A program made the translations under genes and the position numbers. A stretch of 64,000 nt of DNA from an uncultured Eubacterium sp. (GTDB lineage Bacteria; Bacillota; Clostridia; Lachnospirales; Lachnospiraceae), in the NCBI GenBank assembly GCA_910578975.1, contig CAJTRZ010000003.1, forward strand, positions 183,542-247,541, written 5' to 3'. The notes under the pieces were generated by a model. It made no database searches. It was not told where the DNA came from and saw nothing but the letters and a program-made list of their open reading frames with translations. Positions 6,843 to 15,527 of the stretch are shown piece by piece (position 1 is the first letter of the stretch; every line of letters starts with the position of its first letter).

Positions 6843-8891
6843 TTACTGTTCTGGCTTGAATCCAGGAATATCGATGTCACCAGCGATAACCTTATCATCC
6901 TTACCAAGTGCATCAGGGATAATAGTAAATGTATTTGAAATACCATCCTGTGCATTCATGAACGGAATCTTAGATACAGATGCAAGTGATGCAACAGCAC
7001 CATTTTTATCTCTACCATGAAGTGGGTTAGCACCTGGTGCAAATGGCTCTCCTGCTTTTCTTCCGTCTGGTGTATTACCTGTAGCTCTACCATATGTTAC
7101 ATTTGATGTAATTGTAAGGATAGACTGTGTAGGAATACCATCTCTGTATGTGTGGTTCTTTCTAAGATATCCCATAAACTTATTAACGATTTCAACAGCA
7201 ATTGAGTCAACTCTGTCATCATCATTACCATATTTAGGGAATTCTCCATCAATTTCATAATCTACAGCGAGACCATCTTCATCTCTGATAACTTTAACCT
7301 TTGCATACTTCATAGCTGAGAATGAGTCAGCTACGATAGAAAGTCCTGCAACACCTGTAGCAAACCATCTCTTTACATGAGCATCATGTAATGCCATCTG
7401 AATTGCTTCGTAGCAGTACTTATCATGCATATAGTGAATAATATTTAATGCATTTACATATACACCTGCTAACCATTTCATCATATCATCAAATAAATCC
7501 ATTACCTGATCATAATCAAGGTATTCACCTGTAAATGGTCTGTACTTAGGTCCAACCTGTTTCTTAGTCTTTTCATCAACACCACCATTAATAGCGTAAA
7601 GAAGACATTTAGCAAGGTTTGCTCTAGCTCCGAAGAACTGCATTTCTTTACCAATTCTCATAGAAGATACGCAACAAGCAATACCGTAGTCATCACCATG
7701 TGTTACTCTCATTAAGTCATCATTTTCATACTGCATTGATGAGTACTCAATAGATAACTTAGCACAGTATCTCTTAAAGTTTTCTGGAAGTCTTGTTGAC
7801 CAAAGAACTGTAAGGTTTGGCTCTGGAGCTGCACCTAAGTTCTCTAATGTATGAAGATATCTATATGACATCTTTGATACCATGTGACGTCCGTCAATAC
7901 CAACACCACCAATTGACTCTGTTACCCAAACCGGATCTCCTGAGAAGATATCATTATAATCAGGTGTTCTTGAGAACTTAACGCATCTTAACTTCATAAT
8001 GAAGTGATCTACGAATTCCTGAATCTGTTCTTCTGTAAATGTTCCGTTAGCTAAATCTCTTTCAGCATAAATGTCAATAAATGTAGATGTTCTACCAAGT
8101 GACATTGCAGCTCCATTCTGATCTTTAACTACTGCTAAGTATGCAAGGTATAACCACTGAATAGCTTCCTTAACATTCTCAGCTGGTCTTGAAATATCAA
8201 AACCATAAATGTTTCCTAATTCTTTTAACTGCTTCAAAGCTTTAATCTGCTCTGAATATTCTTCTCTGTCACGAATAACTTCTGCTGTCATAATATCAGA
8301 AGTTGCTGCCTTCTGTGCTTCCTTATCTTCGATAAGTCTGTCAACACCATAAAGTGCTACTCTTCTGTAGTCACCAATGATACGTCCACGTCCGTAAGCA
8401 TCTGGAAGACCTGTAATAACGTGGCTTGATCTACAAGCTCTCATTTCTGGAGTGTAAGCATCAAATACACCAGCGTTATGTGTTTTTCTATAATTTGTGT
8501 AGAAATCTACTACTTCAGGATCTACTTCATAACCATTGTCTGAACAAGCCTGCATAGCCATACGGATACCACCGTTTACATGAAGTGCTCTCTTGAATGG
8601 TTCATCAGTCTGGAATCCTACGATTGTTTCTTTATCTTTGTTAAGATATCCTGGTCCATGAGCTGTAATACCTGTAACAACCTTTGTGTCCATGTCTACA
8701 ACTCCGCCTCTTTCTCTTTCCAACTTCTGTAATTCAAGTACCTGTTCCCACAAATCTGTTGTATTCTGTGTAGGTCCTGCTAAGAAACTAGCATCACCAT
8801 CATATGGTGTGTAGTTCTTCTGGATAAAATCTCTGACGTTGACTTCTTTTTCCCAAGCGCCACCATTAAATCCTGTCCATTCTTCTCTCAT
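6843..8891 (-). CDS. pflB: Pyruvate formate-lyase catalytic body lacking the glycyl-radical domain
   Basis: At 682 residues this is shorter than the usual 740-760. It matches PFL from the N-terminal WTGFNGGAWEKEVNVRDFIQKNYTP region (the first residues of which are seen in any PFL) to DIPGFKPEQ, where it stops with TAA. The catalytic pair Cys406-Cys407 is present in GIACCVSS. The C-terminal RVSGY domain is absent and is encoded separately at 5714-5962. Nothing of the domain remains in the 62 bases before pflA, so the gene was cleanly split rather than truncated by decay. The ribosome binding site is a strong TAGGAGG. With the separate radical domain it should convert pyruvate and CoA to formate and acetyl-CoA. 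It is 60 bases downstream of the nitroreductase and may be cotranscribed with it. Confidence 0.95.
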   Translation of the reverse strand: MREEWTGFNGGAWEKEVNVRDFIQKNYTPYDGDASFLAGPTQNTTDLWEQVLELQKLERERGGVVDMDTKVVTGITAHGPGYLNKDKETIVGFQTDEPFKRALHVNGGIRMAMQACSDNGYEVDPEVVDFYTNYRKTHNAGVFDAYTPEMRACRSSHVITGLPDAYGRGRIIGDYRRVALYGVDRLIEDKEAQKAATSDIMTAEVIRDREEYSEQIKALKQLKELGNIYGFDISRPAENVKEAIQWLYLAYLAVVKDQNGAAMSLGRTSTFIDIYAERDLANGTFTEEQIQEFVDHFIMKLRCVKFSRTPDYNDIFSGDPVWVTESIGGVGIDGRHMVSKMSYRYLHTLENLGAAPEPNLTVLWSTRLPENFKRYCAKLSIEYSSMQYENDDLMRVTHGDDYGIACCVSSMRIGKEMQFFGARANLAKCLLYAINGGVDEKTKKQVGPKYRPFTGEYLDYDQVMDLFDDMMKWLAGVYVNALNIIHYMHDKYCYEAIQMALHDAHVKRWFATGVAGLSIVADSFSAMKYAKVKVIRDEDGLAVDYEIDGEFPKYGNDDDRVDSIAVEIVNKFMGYLRKNHTYRDGIPTQSILTITSNVTYGRATGNTPDGRKAGEPFAPGANPLHGRDKNGAVASLASVSKIPFMNAQDGISNTFTIIPDALGKDDKVIAGDIDIPGFKPEQ

Positions 8892-8951
8892 CTCTTTTTT
8901 TCCTCCTAAAAATAAATGTAAAGCTTAAAATTTTATATATTTAGTGAATGA

Positions 8952-9488
8952 CTAACGAAACGTAAGCAAATCTTCTACCGGTTTCCTCTTTGGAGCTGCC
9001 GGTTCCTGATTTGGATAACCTACAGCAATCAAAGCCATAAGTATCTGTCCTTCAGGAATCTCTAAGATTTCTTCTGCCTTGTTAATGTCATACAAGCCCA
9101 TTATAACTGTTCCAAGGCCCTTGTCATGAGCAGCCAAACAAAATGTCTGCGTAGCAATACCATTATCAAATGCCTGCCAGTTATCCTCTCTGACAGTAGA
9201 ATAACTACCATCTCTTTCATAGCCTGAGCGCTTATCTACTATCGTAGTAGCAACCAATACAGGTGTACTATTTATAATTCCCTGATTATGTTCAGCACAA
9301 CACTGTTCTGCCAAGCGACTCTTTGTTTCTGGGTCCGTTATGGCAATATAACGGGTAGTTTGAGTGTTTTTCCAAGAAGGAGCAAAAGCTGCTGTCTGTA
9401 CCAGTTCTTCAATGGTTTCTTTGGAAACTTCCCGCTTTTGAAATTCTCTGATACTTCTTCTTGTCTTTATGCATGTAACCGCATCCAT
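8952..9488 (-). CDS. Nitroreductase-family FMN oxidoreductase
   Basis: The protein (178 residues from the second ATG) shows nitroreductase features: TRRSIREF near the N-terminus for FMN phosphate binding, AAFAPSWKNTQTTRY, a middle segment with CLAAHDKGLGTVIMGLYD, and the closing AVGYPNQEPAAPKRK. I chose the ATG at 9488 because GGAGG lies 7 bases before it; the first ATG at 9494 would be too close. The substrate cannot be told. The gene heads the stretch that continues into pflB, pflA and the glycyl-radical gene and is divergent from a Crp/Fnr-type regulator, so a redox-linked role and shared control are likely. Confidence 0.85.
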   Translation of the reverse strand: MDAVTCIKTRRSIREFQKREVSKETIEELVQTAAFAPSWKNTQTTRYIAITDPETKSRLAEQCCAEHNQGIINSTPVLVATTIVDKRSGYERDGSYSTVREDNWQAFDNGIATQTFCLAAHDKGLGTVIMGLYDINKAEEILEIPEGQILMALIAVGYPNQEPAAPKRKPVEDLLTFR

Positions 9489-9582
9489 AAGCATACCTCC
9501 ATAAAATAGTAGTTAGTTTATTTCAATAGGCTATGGTGGCTTTTGCGTCAAAAAGACGCACTTTCACACATAAAACGTCATT

Positions 9583-9597
9583 TTCACTAACTGTGAA
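9583..9597. promoter_or_regulatory. TTCAC-N5-GTGAA dyad at the nitroreductase start site
   Basis: The perfect dyad TTCACTAACTGTGAA overlaps the predicted transcription start of the nitroreductase promoter. Its half sites resemble Crp/Fnr-family sites in opposite order. Binding there would be expected to repress. Confidence 0.4.
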
Positions 9598-9598
9598 T

Positions 9599-9627
9599 AA
9601 TATAACACTTTATAAATGGTTTTGCAA
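9599..9627 (-). promoter_or_regulatory. Promoter of the nitroreductase-pfl transcription unit
   Basis: On the minus strand TTGCAA (-35, at 9622-9627) and TATATT (-10, at 9599-9604) are spaced by 17 bases. The -35 box abuts the inverted repeat at 9626-9666. Confidence 0.65.
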
Positions 9628-9666
9628 CGATTAACACAGAATATTTTTATGAAAAAGTTAATCGTT
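9626..9666. promoter_or_regulatory. Perfect 10-bp inverted repeat, operator candidate
   Basis: AACGATTAAC at 9626-9635 and its exact complement GTTAATCGTT at 9657-9666 are 31 bp apart centre to centre, about three helical turns. They lie just upstream of the nitroreductase -35 box, suitable for an activator or a looping repressor. Confidence 0.5.
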
Positions 9667-9770
9667 TCCACACTTTGTAAAGTATAGGAGATTTTATCCA
9701 CTTTTCACTATAAAATTTGTATATTTTTTCCTTTACACTTTTTATTATATAAATTTTATTTATTTTTTCT

Positions 9771-9806
9771 GTTGCATTTGCAACACGTCTTCAAATTTGT
9801 TATACT
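9771..9806 (+). promoter_or_regulatory. Promoter of the Crp-type gene overlapped by a 14-bp palindrome
   Basis: TTGCAA (-35, 9778-9783) and TATACT (-10, 9801-9806) are 17 bases apart. The perfect palindrome GTTGCATTTGCAAC at 9771-9784 covers the -35 box. A protein bound there would block the promoter, which suggests autoregulation. Confidence 0.6.
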
Positions 9807-9845
9807 TTACAATATAAACATAATTTTAATATGGAGGAAATTTTT

Positions 9846-10484
9846 ATGACCAAAACCCATTTGTTTTATAATATAGAAGAAACAGAGCATGATTCCATGA
9901 TGCACTGTTTCAATTCCCGATTAAAAAAATATTCATCTGGAGAAATCATTTGTTTCTACAGCGAGCAGGATATGGGGATCGGCATTGTAGAGAAAGGCTC
10001 AGCATGTGTGGTTCACAGTCTGCCTAACGGTTCACGTACCATTCTTGAAAGCATGGAGGAAGGAGATATCTTCGGACAATTATTTTATTTTCATGCAACA
10101 AGGAATAATATTACAGTGGAAGCTACTAGTGATTGTACGATTCGTTTTATTAATTACGAACATTTAATTAAGCGTTGCAAAAATGCCTGTACCCATCACA
10201 GCCAGTTAGTCAGCAATGTTTTACAGATGGTACAGGAAAAAACACAGCGTATCTGTGAGCATTTGGAAGTTTTAAGCCAGCGTTCTACACGTGAACGCCT
10301 TTTATCTTATTTTGGCATCCTGTCTGCTCAAAAAGGAAGCAACACTTTTGAATTACCTTTTACTATCAGCAATCTTGCAGATTATCTCTCCGTAGACAGA
10401 AGTGCCATGAGCCGGGAACTCGGAAAAATGAAAGATGAGGGATTAATTCAGATGGATAAAAGAAAAGTGACATTATTACACTAA
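9846..10484 (+). CDS. Crp/Fnr-family transcription regulator
   Basis: The 212-residue protein has an N-terminal cyclic-nucleotide-binding-like beta barrel (YSSGEIICFYSEQDMGIGIVEKG, MEEGDIFGQ), a long dimer helix around residues 110-145, and a winged helix with TISNLADYLSVDRSAMSRELGKM as the recognition element. Several Cys are present but not in the canonical Fnr cluster spacing, so I cannot say whether it binds an iron-sulphur cluster. The ATG at 9846 is preceded by GGAGGAAA; an upstream in-frame ATG at 9831 lies within that site. It is divergent from the nitroreductase and pfl genes, which makes it their likely regulator. Confidence 0.9.
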   Translation: MTKTHLFYNIEETEHDSMMHCFNSRLKKYSSGEIICFYSEQDMGIGIVEKGSACVVHSLPNGSRTILESMEEGDIFGQLFYFHATRNNITVEATSDCTIRFINYEHLIKRCKNACTHHSQLVSNVLQMVQEKTQRICEHLEVLSQRSTRERLLSYFGILSAQKGSNTFELPFTISNLADYLSVDRSAMSRELGKMKDEGLIQMDKRKVTLLH

Positions 10485-10532
10485 TATTTTTTCGCAGATA
10501 ATAACTGTAATTAAAAATTTAATAATATTTCT

Positions 10533-10580
10533 AAAACATCCAAAAACTTCGAGAAGACATATGTGCTTGGATGTTTTTAT
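10533..10580 (+). terminator. Terminator of the Crp-type gene
   Basis: AAACATCCAA and TTGGATGTTT pair around a loop of about 23 bases, followed by TTATTTT. It lies about 50 bases after the stop codon. Confidence 0.8.
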
Positions 10581-10760
10581 TTTGTAAACAATGGTTAACT
10601 TTCATCATAGGTTTCATAATAATATTATATCATATTGAAATAAAATTTAACTTTATATACCAATAGTATATTTTTTAAATTATGTCTATAATTATTTTTT
10701 TTGCATAATCAATTATAATTGTTTTTGCTAATCAGATAGGTTAGAAAAGGAGATTGATTT

Positions 10761-11468
10761 ATGTTAAAAATATTAAAAAAAAAACTATTATCACTTTTAT
10801 TAATTTTTTCTATCTTTACTGTTACTCTTTCACCTATGCCTACACAAGGCGCTTCTAAAAAGTTTTATTCTCAATATGTTACAGATGTAACTGTTACAAA
10901 AAAAGGAAATAAAGTAACTGTAAAATATAAAGTTATTGGTAACCCACCTGGTATTTCAACTGTACACATTGGTATGGAAGATTCTACTGGTCACTTTAAA
11001 AAGGCTGAGTTAGTTGGAAAGAAAGGAAAACATTCCAAAACTTTCACTACTTCTGGCACATGTTGTAGACTTTATACCCAATTAACTGCTCGCGATTACC
11101 GTGCCCCTAAAGATGTCATTAAAACATATTATAATGTAAGTACAGGCACTACTTACCACACTGTAACATGGGCCGAAGCCGCTAATGAAACATGGGCTCC
11201 AATACTCATTGGTTCAGGATTATGTCTTGTACCTACTATCGGTCCAACTGCTTCCATACTACTAAAAGTCGGGGGAGTTAGTTTTACTATCTTTTCAGGT
11301 TTAAGTATAAAACGAGAGCAAGGCCAATATATAGTTACAACCACTTCTCTCAATAAATCAAAAGGAAACTTAACAACCACTGTTAAAATATACTCAAGTA
11401 AAAAATGTTATCAGTCTAAAGAAAAACCAAAATACTCTTATTCTGGAACAAAACATATCGGTTTTTAA
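10761..11468 (+). CDS. Secreted protein of unknown function
   Basis: This 235-residue protein starts with a clear signal peptide: a Lys-rich start, a 17-residue hydrophobic core and likely cleavage after TQGA near residue 31. The mature part is Lys/Thr/Tyr-rich with a beta pattern (YVTDVTVTKKGNKVTVKYKV). It has a Cys-Cys pair near residue 95 and one hydrophobic stretch around residues 148-180 that could be a buried or membrane segment. AAAGGAG lies about 9 bases before the ATG. It stands alone between two terminators. I do not recognise the family. Its strong AT bias and Lys codon use are more extreme than its neighbours. Confidence 0.7.
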   Translation: MLKILKKKLLSLLLIFSIFTVTLSPMPTQGASKKFYSQYVTDVTVTKKGNKVTVKYKVIGNPPGISTVHIGMEDSTGHFKKAELVGKKGKHSKTFTTSGTCCRLYTQLTARDYRAPKDVIKTYYNVSTGTTYHTVTWAEAANETWAPILIGSGLCLVPTIGPTASILLKVGGVSFTIFSGLSIKREQGQYIVTTTSLNKSKGNLTTTVKIYSSKKCYQSKEKPKYSYSGTKHIGF

Positions 11469-11583
11469 ATTCTGAATTTACTTTTATTTTTATATATTTA
11501 TTTAAATGCCTATCGATTAGCCTCTTTAACAAAGAAAGTACGCACTAAATTTATTATAATTCATTCTTTATTCGTCTAAAATA

Positions 11584-11627
11584 CAAAAAGCTGTCCTAAT
11601 ACTGATCAAAACCATAACTAAGACAGC
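11584..11627 (-). terminator. Terminator of the uracil permease gene
   Basis: On the minus strand GCTGTCTTA and TAGGACAGC form a stem followed by TTTTTG. It lies about 90 bases downstream of the uraA stop. Confidence 0.6.
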
Positions 11628-11718
11628 ATTTTCATATCGATAATAACTTAACAACAAATTCTAAAGTTGATTTTTATCAAATTTTGCATTTAAAAAAGTT
11701 ATGTTATAATTTTTCCTA

Positions 11719-13098
11719 TCATATATTCTCTACTTTATCCTTATCCGGAAACAAAGCGTTAAGAATAATACCAACAATCGCCGCTATAGCTAAACCTGAT
11801 AAACTAATTGCTATAGTTCCAACATTAAAATTAACTGAACCATCTATACTGTTTATCACATCTGCTCCCATTCCTGAACTAAACTTAATTCCAATAGCAC
11901 AAACAATAATAACCGCCGCTACAATAACATTTCTACTCTTAGAAAAATCAACCTGTGCTTCAACCATATTACGAATACCAATAGATGCTATCATACCATA
12001 AAGCATGAAAGAAATTCCTCCAACAATTCCTATTGGCATTGCATTAATAACTGCTGCAAACTTTGGACAAAATGAGAATAAAATTGCAAGATATGCTGCA
12101 ATTCTTACTACTCTTGGATCATAGACTCTGGAAAGAGCAAGTACACCTGTGTTCTCTCCATATGTAGTATTTGCCGGTCCGCCAAACAATGATGACAATG
12201 ATGTTGCAAGACCATCGCCAATTAATGTTCTGTGAAGCCCTGGGTCATTAATATAATCTTTTTCCACTGTTGCACTAATTGCGCAAACATCCCCAATATG
12301 CTCCATCATCGTTGCAATAGCAATCGGAATCATAGTAGTAAGTGCTGTAGTAATTTTTGCTGTATCTGCAAAATCTACACCACCAAATACCGTTCCTGCC
12401 CAATCAACTGGGAGACCAATCCATGCTGCATCAGCAATTTTCTGTGTGTCTACCGGTGTAATAAAACTTAAGCCTGCCAGATTTCCCAACAACAACGCTA
12501 CAATGTAAGCACCAATAACGCCAATCAGGATAGGAATAATCTTTGCCATTCCCTTCCCCCAGATGTTAAATCCAATAACAATACAAAGTGCTACAAGCGC
12601 AAGAGGCCAGCATGTAGCGCAATTATTTAATGCTGAAGGTGCCAGACACAAACCAATCGCAATAATAATAGGTCCTGTTACCACTGGTGGAAAAAGTTTC
12701 ATAACTTTTGAAACACCTACCAATTTAATAACCAATGCAAGTATCAAGTACAATAAACCTGCAAATACAACACCTAAACATGCATACGGAAGCATTTCTA
12801 AGTTTCCACTTCCATCTTCATTCAACGGTGCAATTGCTAAATATCCACCAATAAACGCAAATGAAGAGCCTAAAAATGCAGGCACCTTAAATCTTGTAAG
12901 TAAGTGGAATAAAAGTGTTCCAAGTCCGGCCATAAGAAGTGTTGTCTGAACATTCAGACCTGTTAAAAGTGGAACTGTTACTGTGGCACCAAACATAGCG
13001 AACATATGCTGAAATCCAAGAATACCCATTTTCCCATATCCCAGCTTTCTTGCATCATACACTGGTTCTTTGCCAACGTTAATTTTTTCGTTTGACAT
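11719..13098 (-). CDS. uraA: Uracil/xanthine permease (NCS2 family)
   Basis: The 459-residue protein has the NCS2 pattern: a short N-terminus, GFQHMFAMFGATVTVPLL in the first helix, AFLGSSFAFIGG, the signature GLCLAPSALNNC, and a late segment GPANTTYGENTGVLALSRVYDPRV that carries the substrate-site motif of uracil permeases. About 12-14 hydrophobic helices can be counted. The start was moved to the ATG at 13098, which has GGGAGG 8 bases upstream; the longer frame begins with a TTG two codons earlier. It is a single-gene unit. I saw no clear PyrR-type attenuator in the 130-base leader. Confidence 0.9.
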   Translation of the reverse strand: MSNEKINVGKEPVYDARKLGYGKMGILGFQHMFAMFGATVTVPLLTGLNVQTTLLMAGLGTLLFHLLTRFKVPAFLGSSFAFIGGYLAIAPLNEDGSGNLEMLPYACLGVVFAGLLYLILALVIKLVGVSKVMKLFPPVVTGPIIIAIGLCLAPSALNNCATCWPLALVALCIVIGFNIWGKGMAKIIPILIGVIGAYIVALLLGNLAGLSFITPVDTQKIADAAWIGLPVDWAGTVFGGVDFADTAKITTALTTMIPIAIATMMEHIGDVCAISATVEKDYINDPGLHRTLIGDGLATSLSSLFGGPANTTYGENTGVLALSRVYDPRVVRIAAYLAILFSFCPKFAAVINAMPIGIVGGISFMLYGMIASIGIRNMVEAQVDFSKSRNVIVAAVIIVCAIGIKFSSGMGADVINSIDGSVNFNVGTIAISLSGLAIAAIVGIILNALFPDKDKVENI

Positions 13099-13337
13099 TG
13101 TCAAATCCTCCCTTTTCTTTTGGTTTTTATAAGTTCTTTTGTCGAAGCTTAAATGTCACGTTCAAATTTCTTAAACGATTTAATTTTATCAAAATATCAC
13201 TTTTATTACAACTAAAATAATCCATTACAAATTAAGGAACTAAATTTCTATCAAGCAAAAAACTACCCCCTCCAAAATGCTCTCTCTTCCTTAAGCACTC
13301 TGAACAGAATAGTTTTTTATGAATAAATTTTCTCTTT

Positions 13338-13829
13338 TTATTTCCAATGGAGACGATGTAGTTCCCCTTCCATCTGCATTCCTGCAAAATTATTCTGACG
13401 CAATCCTTCATACAAAACAATCGCAACAGAATTTGCCAGATTTAAAGAACGAATTTCCGGATTCATCGGAATACGAATACATTTTTCCTTATTCTCTGCC
13501 AGAATTTCTTCTGGTATCCCAGCACTTTCTTTTCCAAACATTATATAATCATCCTCTCCAAACTCCACATCACTATATCTGTTTGGTGCTTTCGTTGTTG
13601 CATACCACATTTTTACATTAGGATTCTTATCAAGAAAATCTTCGTAACTATCATAAACTGTTACATCCAATTCCTCCCAATAGTCCATACCTGCTCTTTT
13701 CAGAGATTTCTCATTAATACGAAATCCCATAGGTTCTATTAAATGTAATTTCGTGCCGGTCGCGCAACAGGTTCTGCCAATATTTCCGGTATTCTGCGGT
13801 ATCTCCGGTTCCAAAAGAACAATATTCAT
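13338..13829 (-). CDS. trmL: tRNA (cytidine/uridine-34 2'-O)-methyltransferase
   Basis: The 163-residue protein is a minimal SPOUT methyltransferase. It begins MNIVLLEPEIPQNTGNIGR, the family's motif 1, has YIMFGKESAGIPEEIL as motif 2 and ends with IPMNPEIRSLNLANSVAIVLYE, motif 3, which forms the knotted S-adenosylmethionine site. TrmL methylates the wobble base of tRNA-Leu species. The ATG at 13829 follows AGAGGAAG; the longer frame adds eight residues with no binding site. It is 58 bases after the aminotransferase gene and may be the last gene of that operon. Confidence 0.9.
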   Translation of the reverse strand: MNIVLLEPEIPQNTGNIGRTCCATGTKLHLIEPMGFRINEKSLKRAGMDYWEELDVTVYDSYEDFLDKNPNVKMWYATTKAPNRYSDVEFGEDDYIMFGKESAGIPEEILAENKEKCIRIPMNPEIRSLNLANSVAIVLYEGLRQNNFAGMQMEGELHRLHWK

Positions 13830-13887
13830 ATTCTTCCTCTTTCTGTGCGCCATATGGACACACGCAATCTCTATATGTAATGAAAAA

Positions 13888-15051
13888 TTATTTCTGAAGC
13901 CTTTCTACAAAATTTCTGACTCTACCTAAAGCAATCTTTAAATTCTCCAATGAATATGCATAAGATATTCTAAGGAATCCCTCGCCACAGTCACCAAAAG
14001 CTGTACCCGGCACAACTGCTACTTTTTCCTCTTCCAACAATCTGCTTGCAAACTCATCAGAAGTCATTCCAAATTTTTTAATACTAGGGAAAACATAAAA
14101 TGCTCCATATGGTTCAAAACATTCCATTCCCATATCTCTTAACTCATGTACTACAAATCTTCTGCGCTGATTGTAGGACTCGCACATCATCTGCACATCT
14201 TTGTCCCCATTTTTCAATGCATCAACGGCAGCATACTGGCTATTCGTCGGTGCACACATTATAGCAAACTGATGAATTTTTAACATCTGTGCCAAAATCT
14301 CTTTTGGTGCAGCTGCATATCCCAATCTCCATCCTGTCATAGCATAAGCTTTCGAAAAACCATTAATCACAACGGTTCTCTCTCTCATGCCCGGCATTGA
14401 TGCAATAGATATATGTTTTCCTTTATATGTAAGTTCTGAATAAATTTCATCAGACAGAACAAATATGTCCTTCTCCACACAAACCTTTGCAATCTCCTCC
14501 AAATCTTCCCGTTCCATAATTGCTCCTGTCGGGTTATTCGGAAACGGTAAGACTAGCATCTTTGTCTTGTCTGTGATTGCATCTAACAATTCCTGCTTTG
14601 TCAGACGAAATTCATTCTCTTCCTTTAACTCAATTACCTTAGGTACTGCGTAGATAAGTTGTGCACATGGTACATAAGAAACATAACTCGGCTGTGGTAT
14701 CAGCACTTCCTCTCCGGGATTTACCATTGCCCTCATCGCAATATCAATTGCTTCGCTTCCACCGACCGTAATCATTACTTCATCATTGTAATCATACTCT
14801 ACATTTATTTTTCTTTTCAGATAATTACTTACCTCTATTTTTAACTCTTTTAATCCTGAATTGGACGTATAAAATGTACGCCCCTTCTCGAGAGAATAAA
14901 TTCCTTCCTCCCGAATATGCCATGGTGTATCAAAATCCGGCTCCCCAACGCCCAACGAAATAGCATCTTTCATCTCACTGACAATGTCAAAGAACTTTCT
15001 GATACCCGATGGTTTCACTTCCTTTATTACTTCTGACAACGGGTCTCTCAT
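13888..15051 (-). CDS. Class I/II aminotransferase, aspartate-aminotransferase-like
   Basis: This 387-residue fold-type I PLP enzyme has the expected landmarks: ISLGVGEPDFDTPWHI, NNPTGAIM, DEIYSELTY, the PLP lysine in NGFSKAYAMTGWRLGY, and the closing FLRISYAYS with the substrate-carboxylate Arg. The start overlaps the stop of the Lrp-type gene by one base, so translation is probably coupled. Such pairs of Lrp-type regulator and aminotransferase are common in Clostridia, where the amino acid substrate is usually unassigned. Confidence 0.9.
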   Translation of the reverse strand: MRDPLSEVIKEVKPSGIRKFFDIVSEMKDAISLGVGEPDFDTPWHIREEGIYSLEKGRTFYTSNSGLKELKIEVSNYLKRKINVEYDYNDEVMITVGGSEAIDIAMRAMVNPGEEVLIPQPSYVSYVPCAQLIYAVPKVIELKEENEFRLTKQELLDAITDKTKMLVLPFPNNPTGAIMEREDLEEIAKVCVEKDIFVLSDEIYSELTYKGKHISIASMPGMRERTVVINGFSKAYAMTGWRLGYAAAPKEILAQMLKIHQFAIMCAPTNSQYAAVDALKNGDKDVQMMCESYNQRRRFVVHELRDMGMECFEPYGAFYVFPSIKKFGMTSDEFASRLLEEEKVAVVPGTAFGDCGEGFLRISYAYSLENLKIALGRVRNFVERLQK

Positions 15052-15527
15052 TATGGTGTCACCAATATCCTTTCTTCTGTATCTGCTAAAATTGTTCCGT
15101 AATCTTTATATTTTTTCAAAACAAAATGTGTTGCTGTATTTAAAATACTGTCTAATGTAGATAATTTGCTCGTAACAAACTGTGCGATTTCTTTCATAGA
15201 CTTTTCTTCAATTATTACTGTAAAGTCAAATCCACCCGACATCAGATATACAGCCTTTACTTCATCATATCTCATGATACGTTCTGCAATCTCATCAAAT
15301 CCTCTACCTCTCTGTGGGGTTACTCTGACTTCAATTAAAGCTGTAACTCTGTCCTCACTTGTTTTATCCCAGTCTATCATTGTGTAATATCCACATATTA
15401 TTTTTTCTTTTTCCATATCGGCAATGGCATTGGCGACTTCCGCTTCTTCCATCCCCAGCAGGATGGCGGCCTCCTTCAGGTCAATTCTGCTTTTGTTTTC
15501 AATTAATCTTAAAATTTCTTCTCTCAT
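15051..15527 (-). CDS. Lrp/AsnC-family regulator
   Basis: The 158-residue protein has an N-terminal helix-turn-helix (RIDLKEAAILLGMEEAEVANAIADMEKEKII as helices) and an AsnC-type RAM ligand domain (VTALIEVRVTPQRG, YLMSGGFDFTVIIE, ILNTATHFVLKKYKDYG). It overlaps the upstream AIR-synthase-like gene by four bases and the downstream aminotransferase by one. It thus probably senses the amino acid handled by the aminotransferase. Confidence 0.88.
   Translation of the reverse strand: MREEILRLIENKSRIDLKEAAILLGMEEAEVANAIADMEKEKIICGYYTMIDWDKTSEDRVTALIEVRVTPQRGRGFDEIAERIMRYDEVKAVYLMSGGFDFTVIIEEKSMKEIAQFVTSKLSTLDSILNTATHFVLKKYKDYGTILADTEERILVTP

Larger units (their letters stand above)
9489..9845. other. 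Divergent control region between nitroreductase and Crp-type regulator
   Basis: No gene is seen. It holds two convincing promoters pointing outward and several inverted repeats: TGCGTC-n5-GACGCA at 9544-9560, TTCAC-n5-GTGAA at 9583-9597, AACGATTAAC/GTTAATCGTT at 9626-9666 and GTTGCATTTGCAAC at 9771-9784. This density of dyads indicates complex regulation. Confidence 0.7.

Noticed and set aside
13232..13426. A 64-codon minus-strand frame overlapping trmL
   Set aside because: It lies in another frame of trmL over much of its length and has no ribosome binding site.
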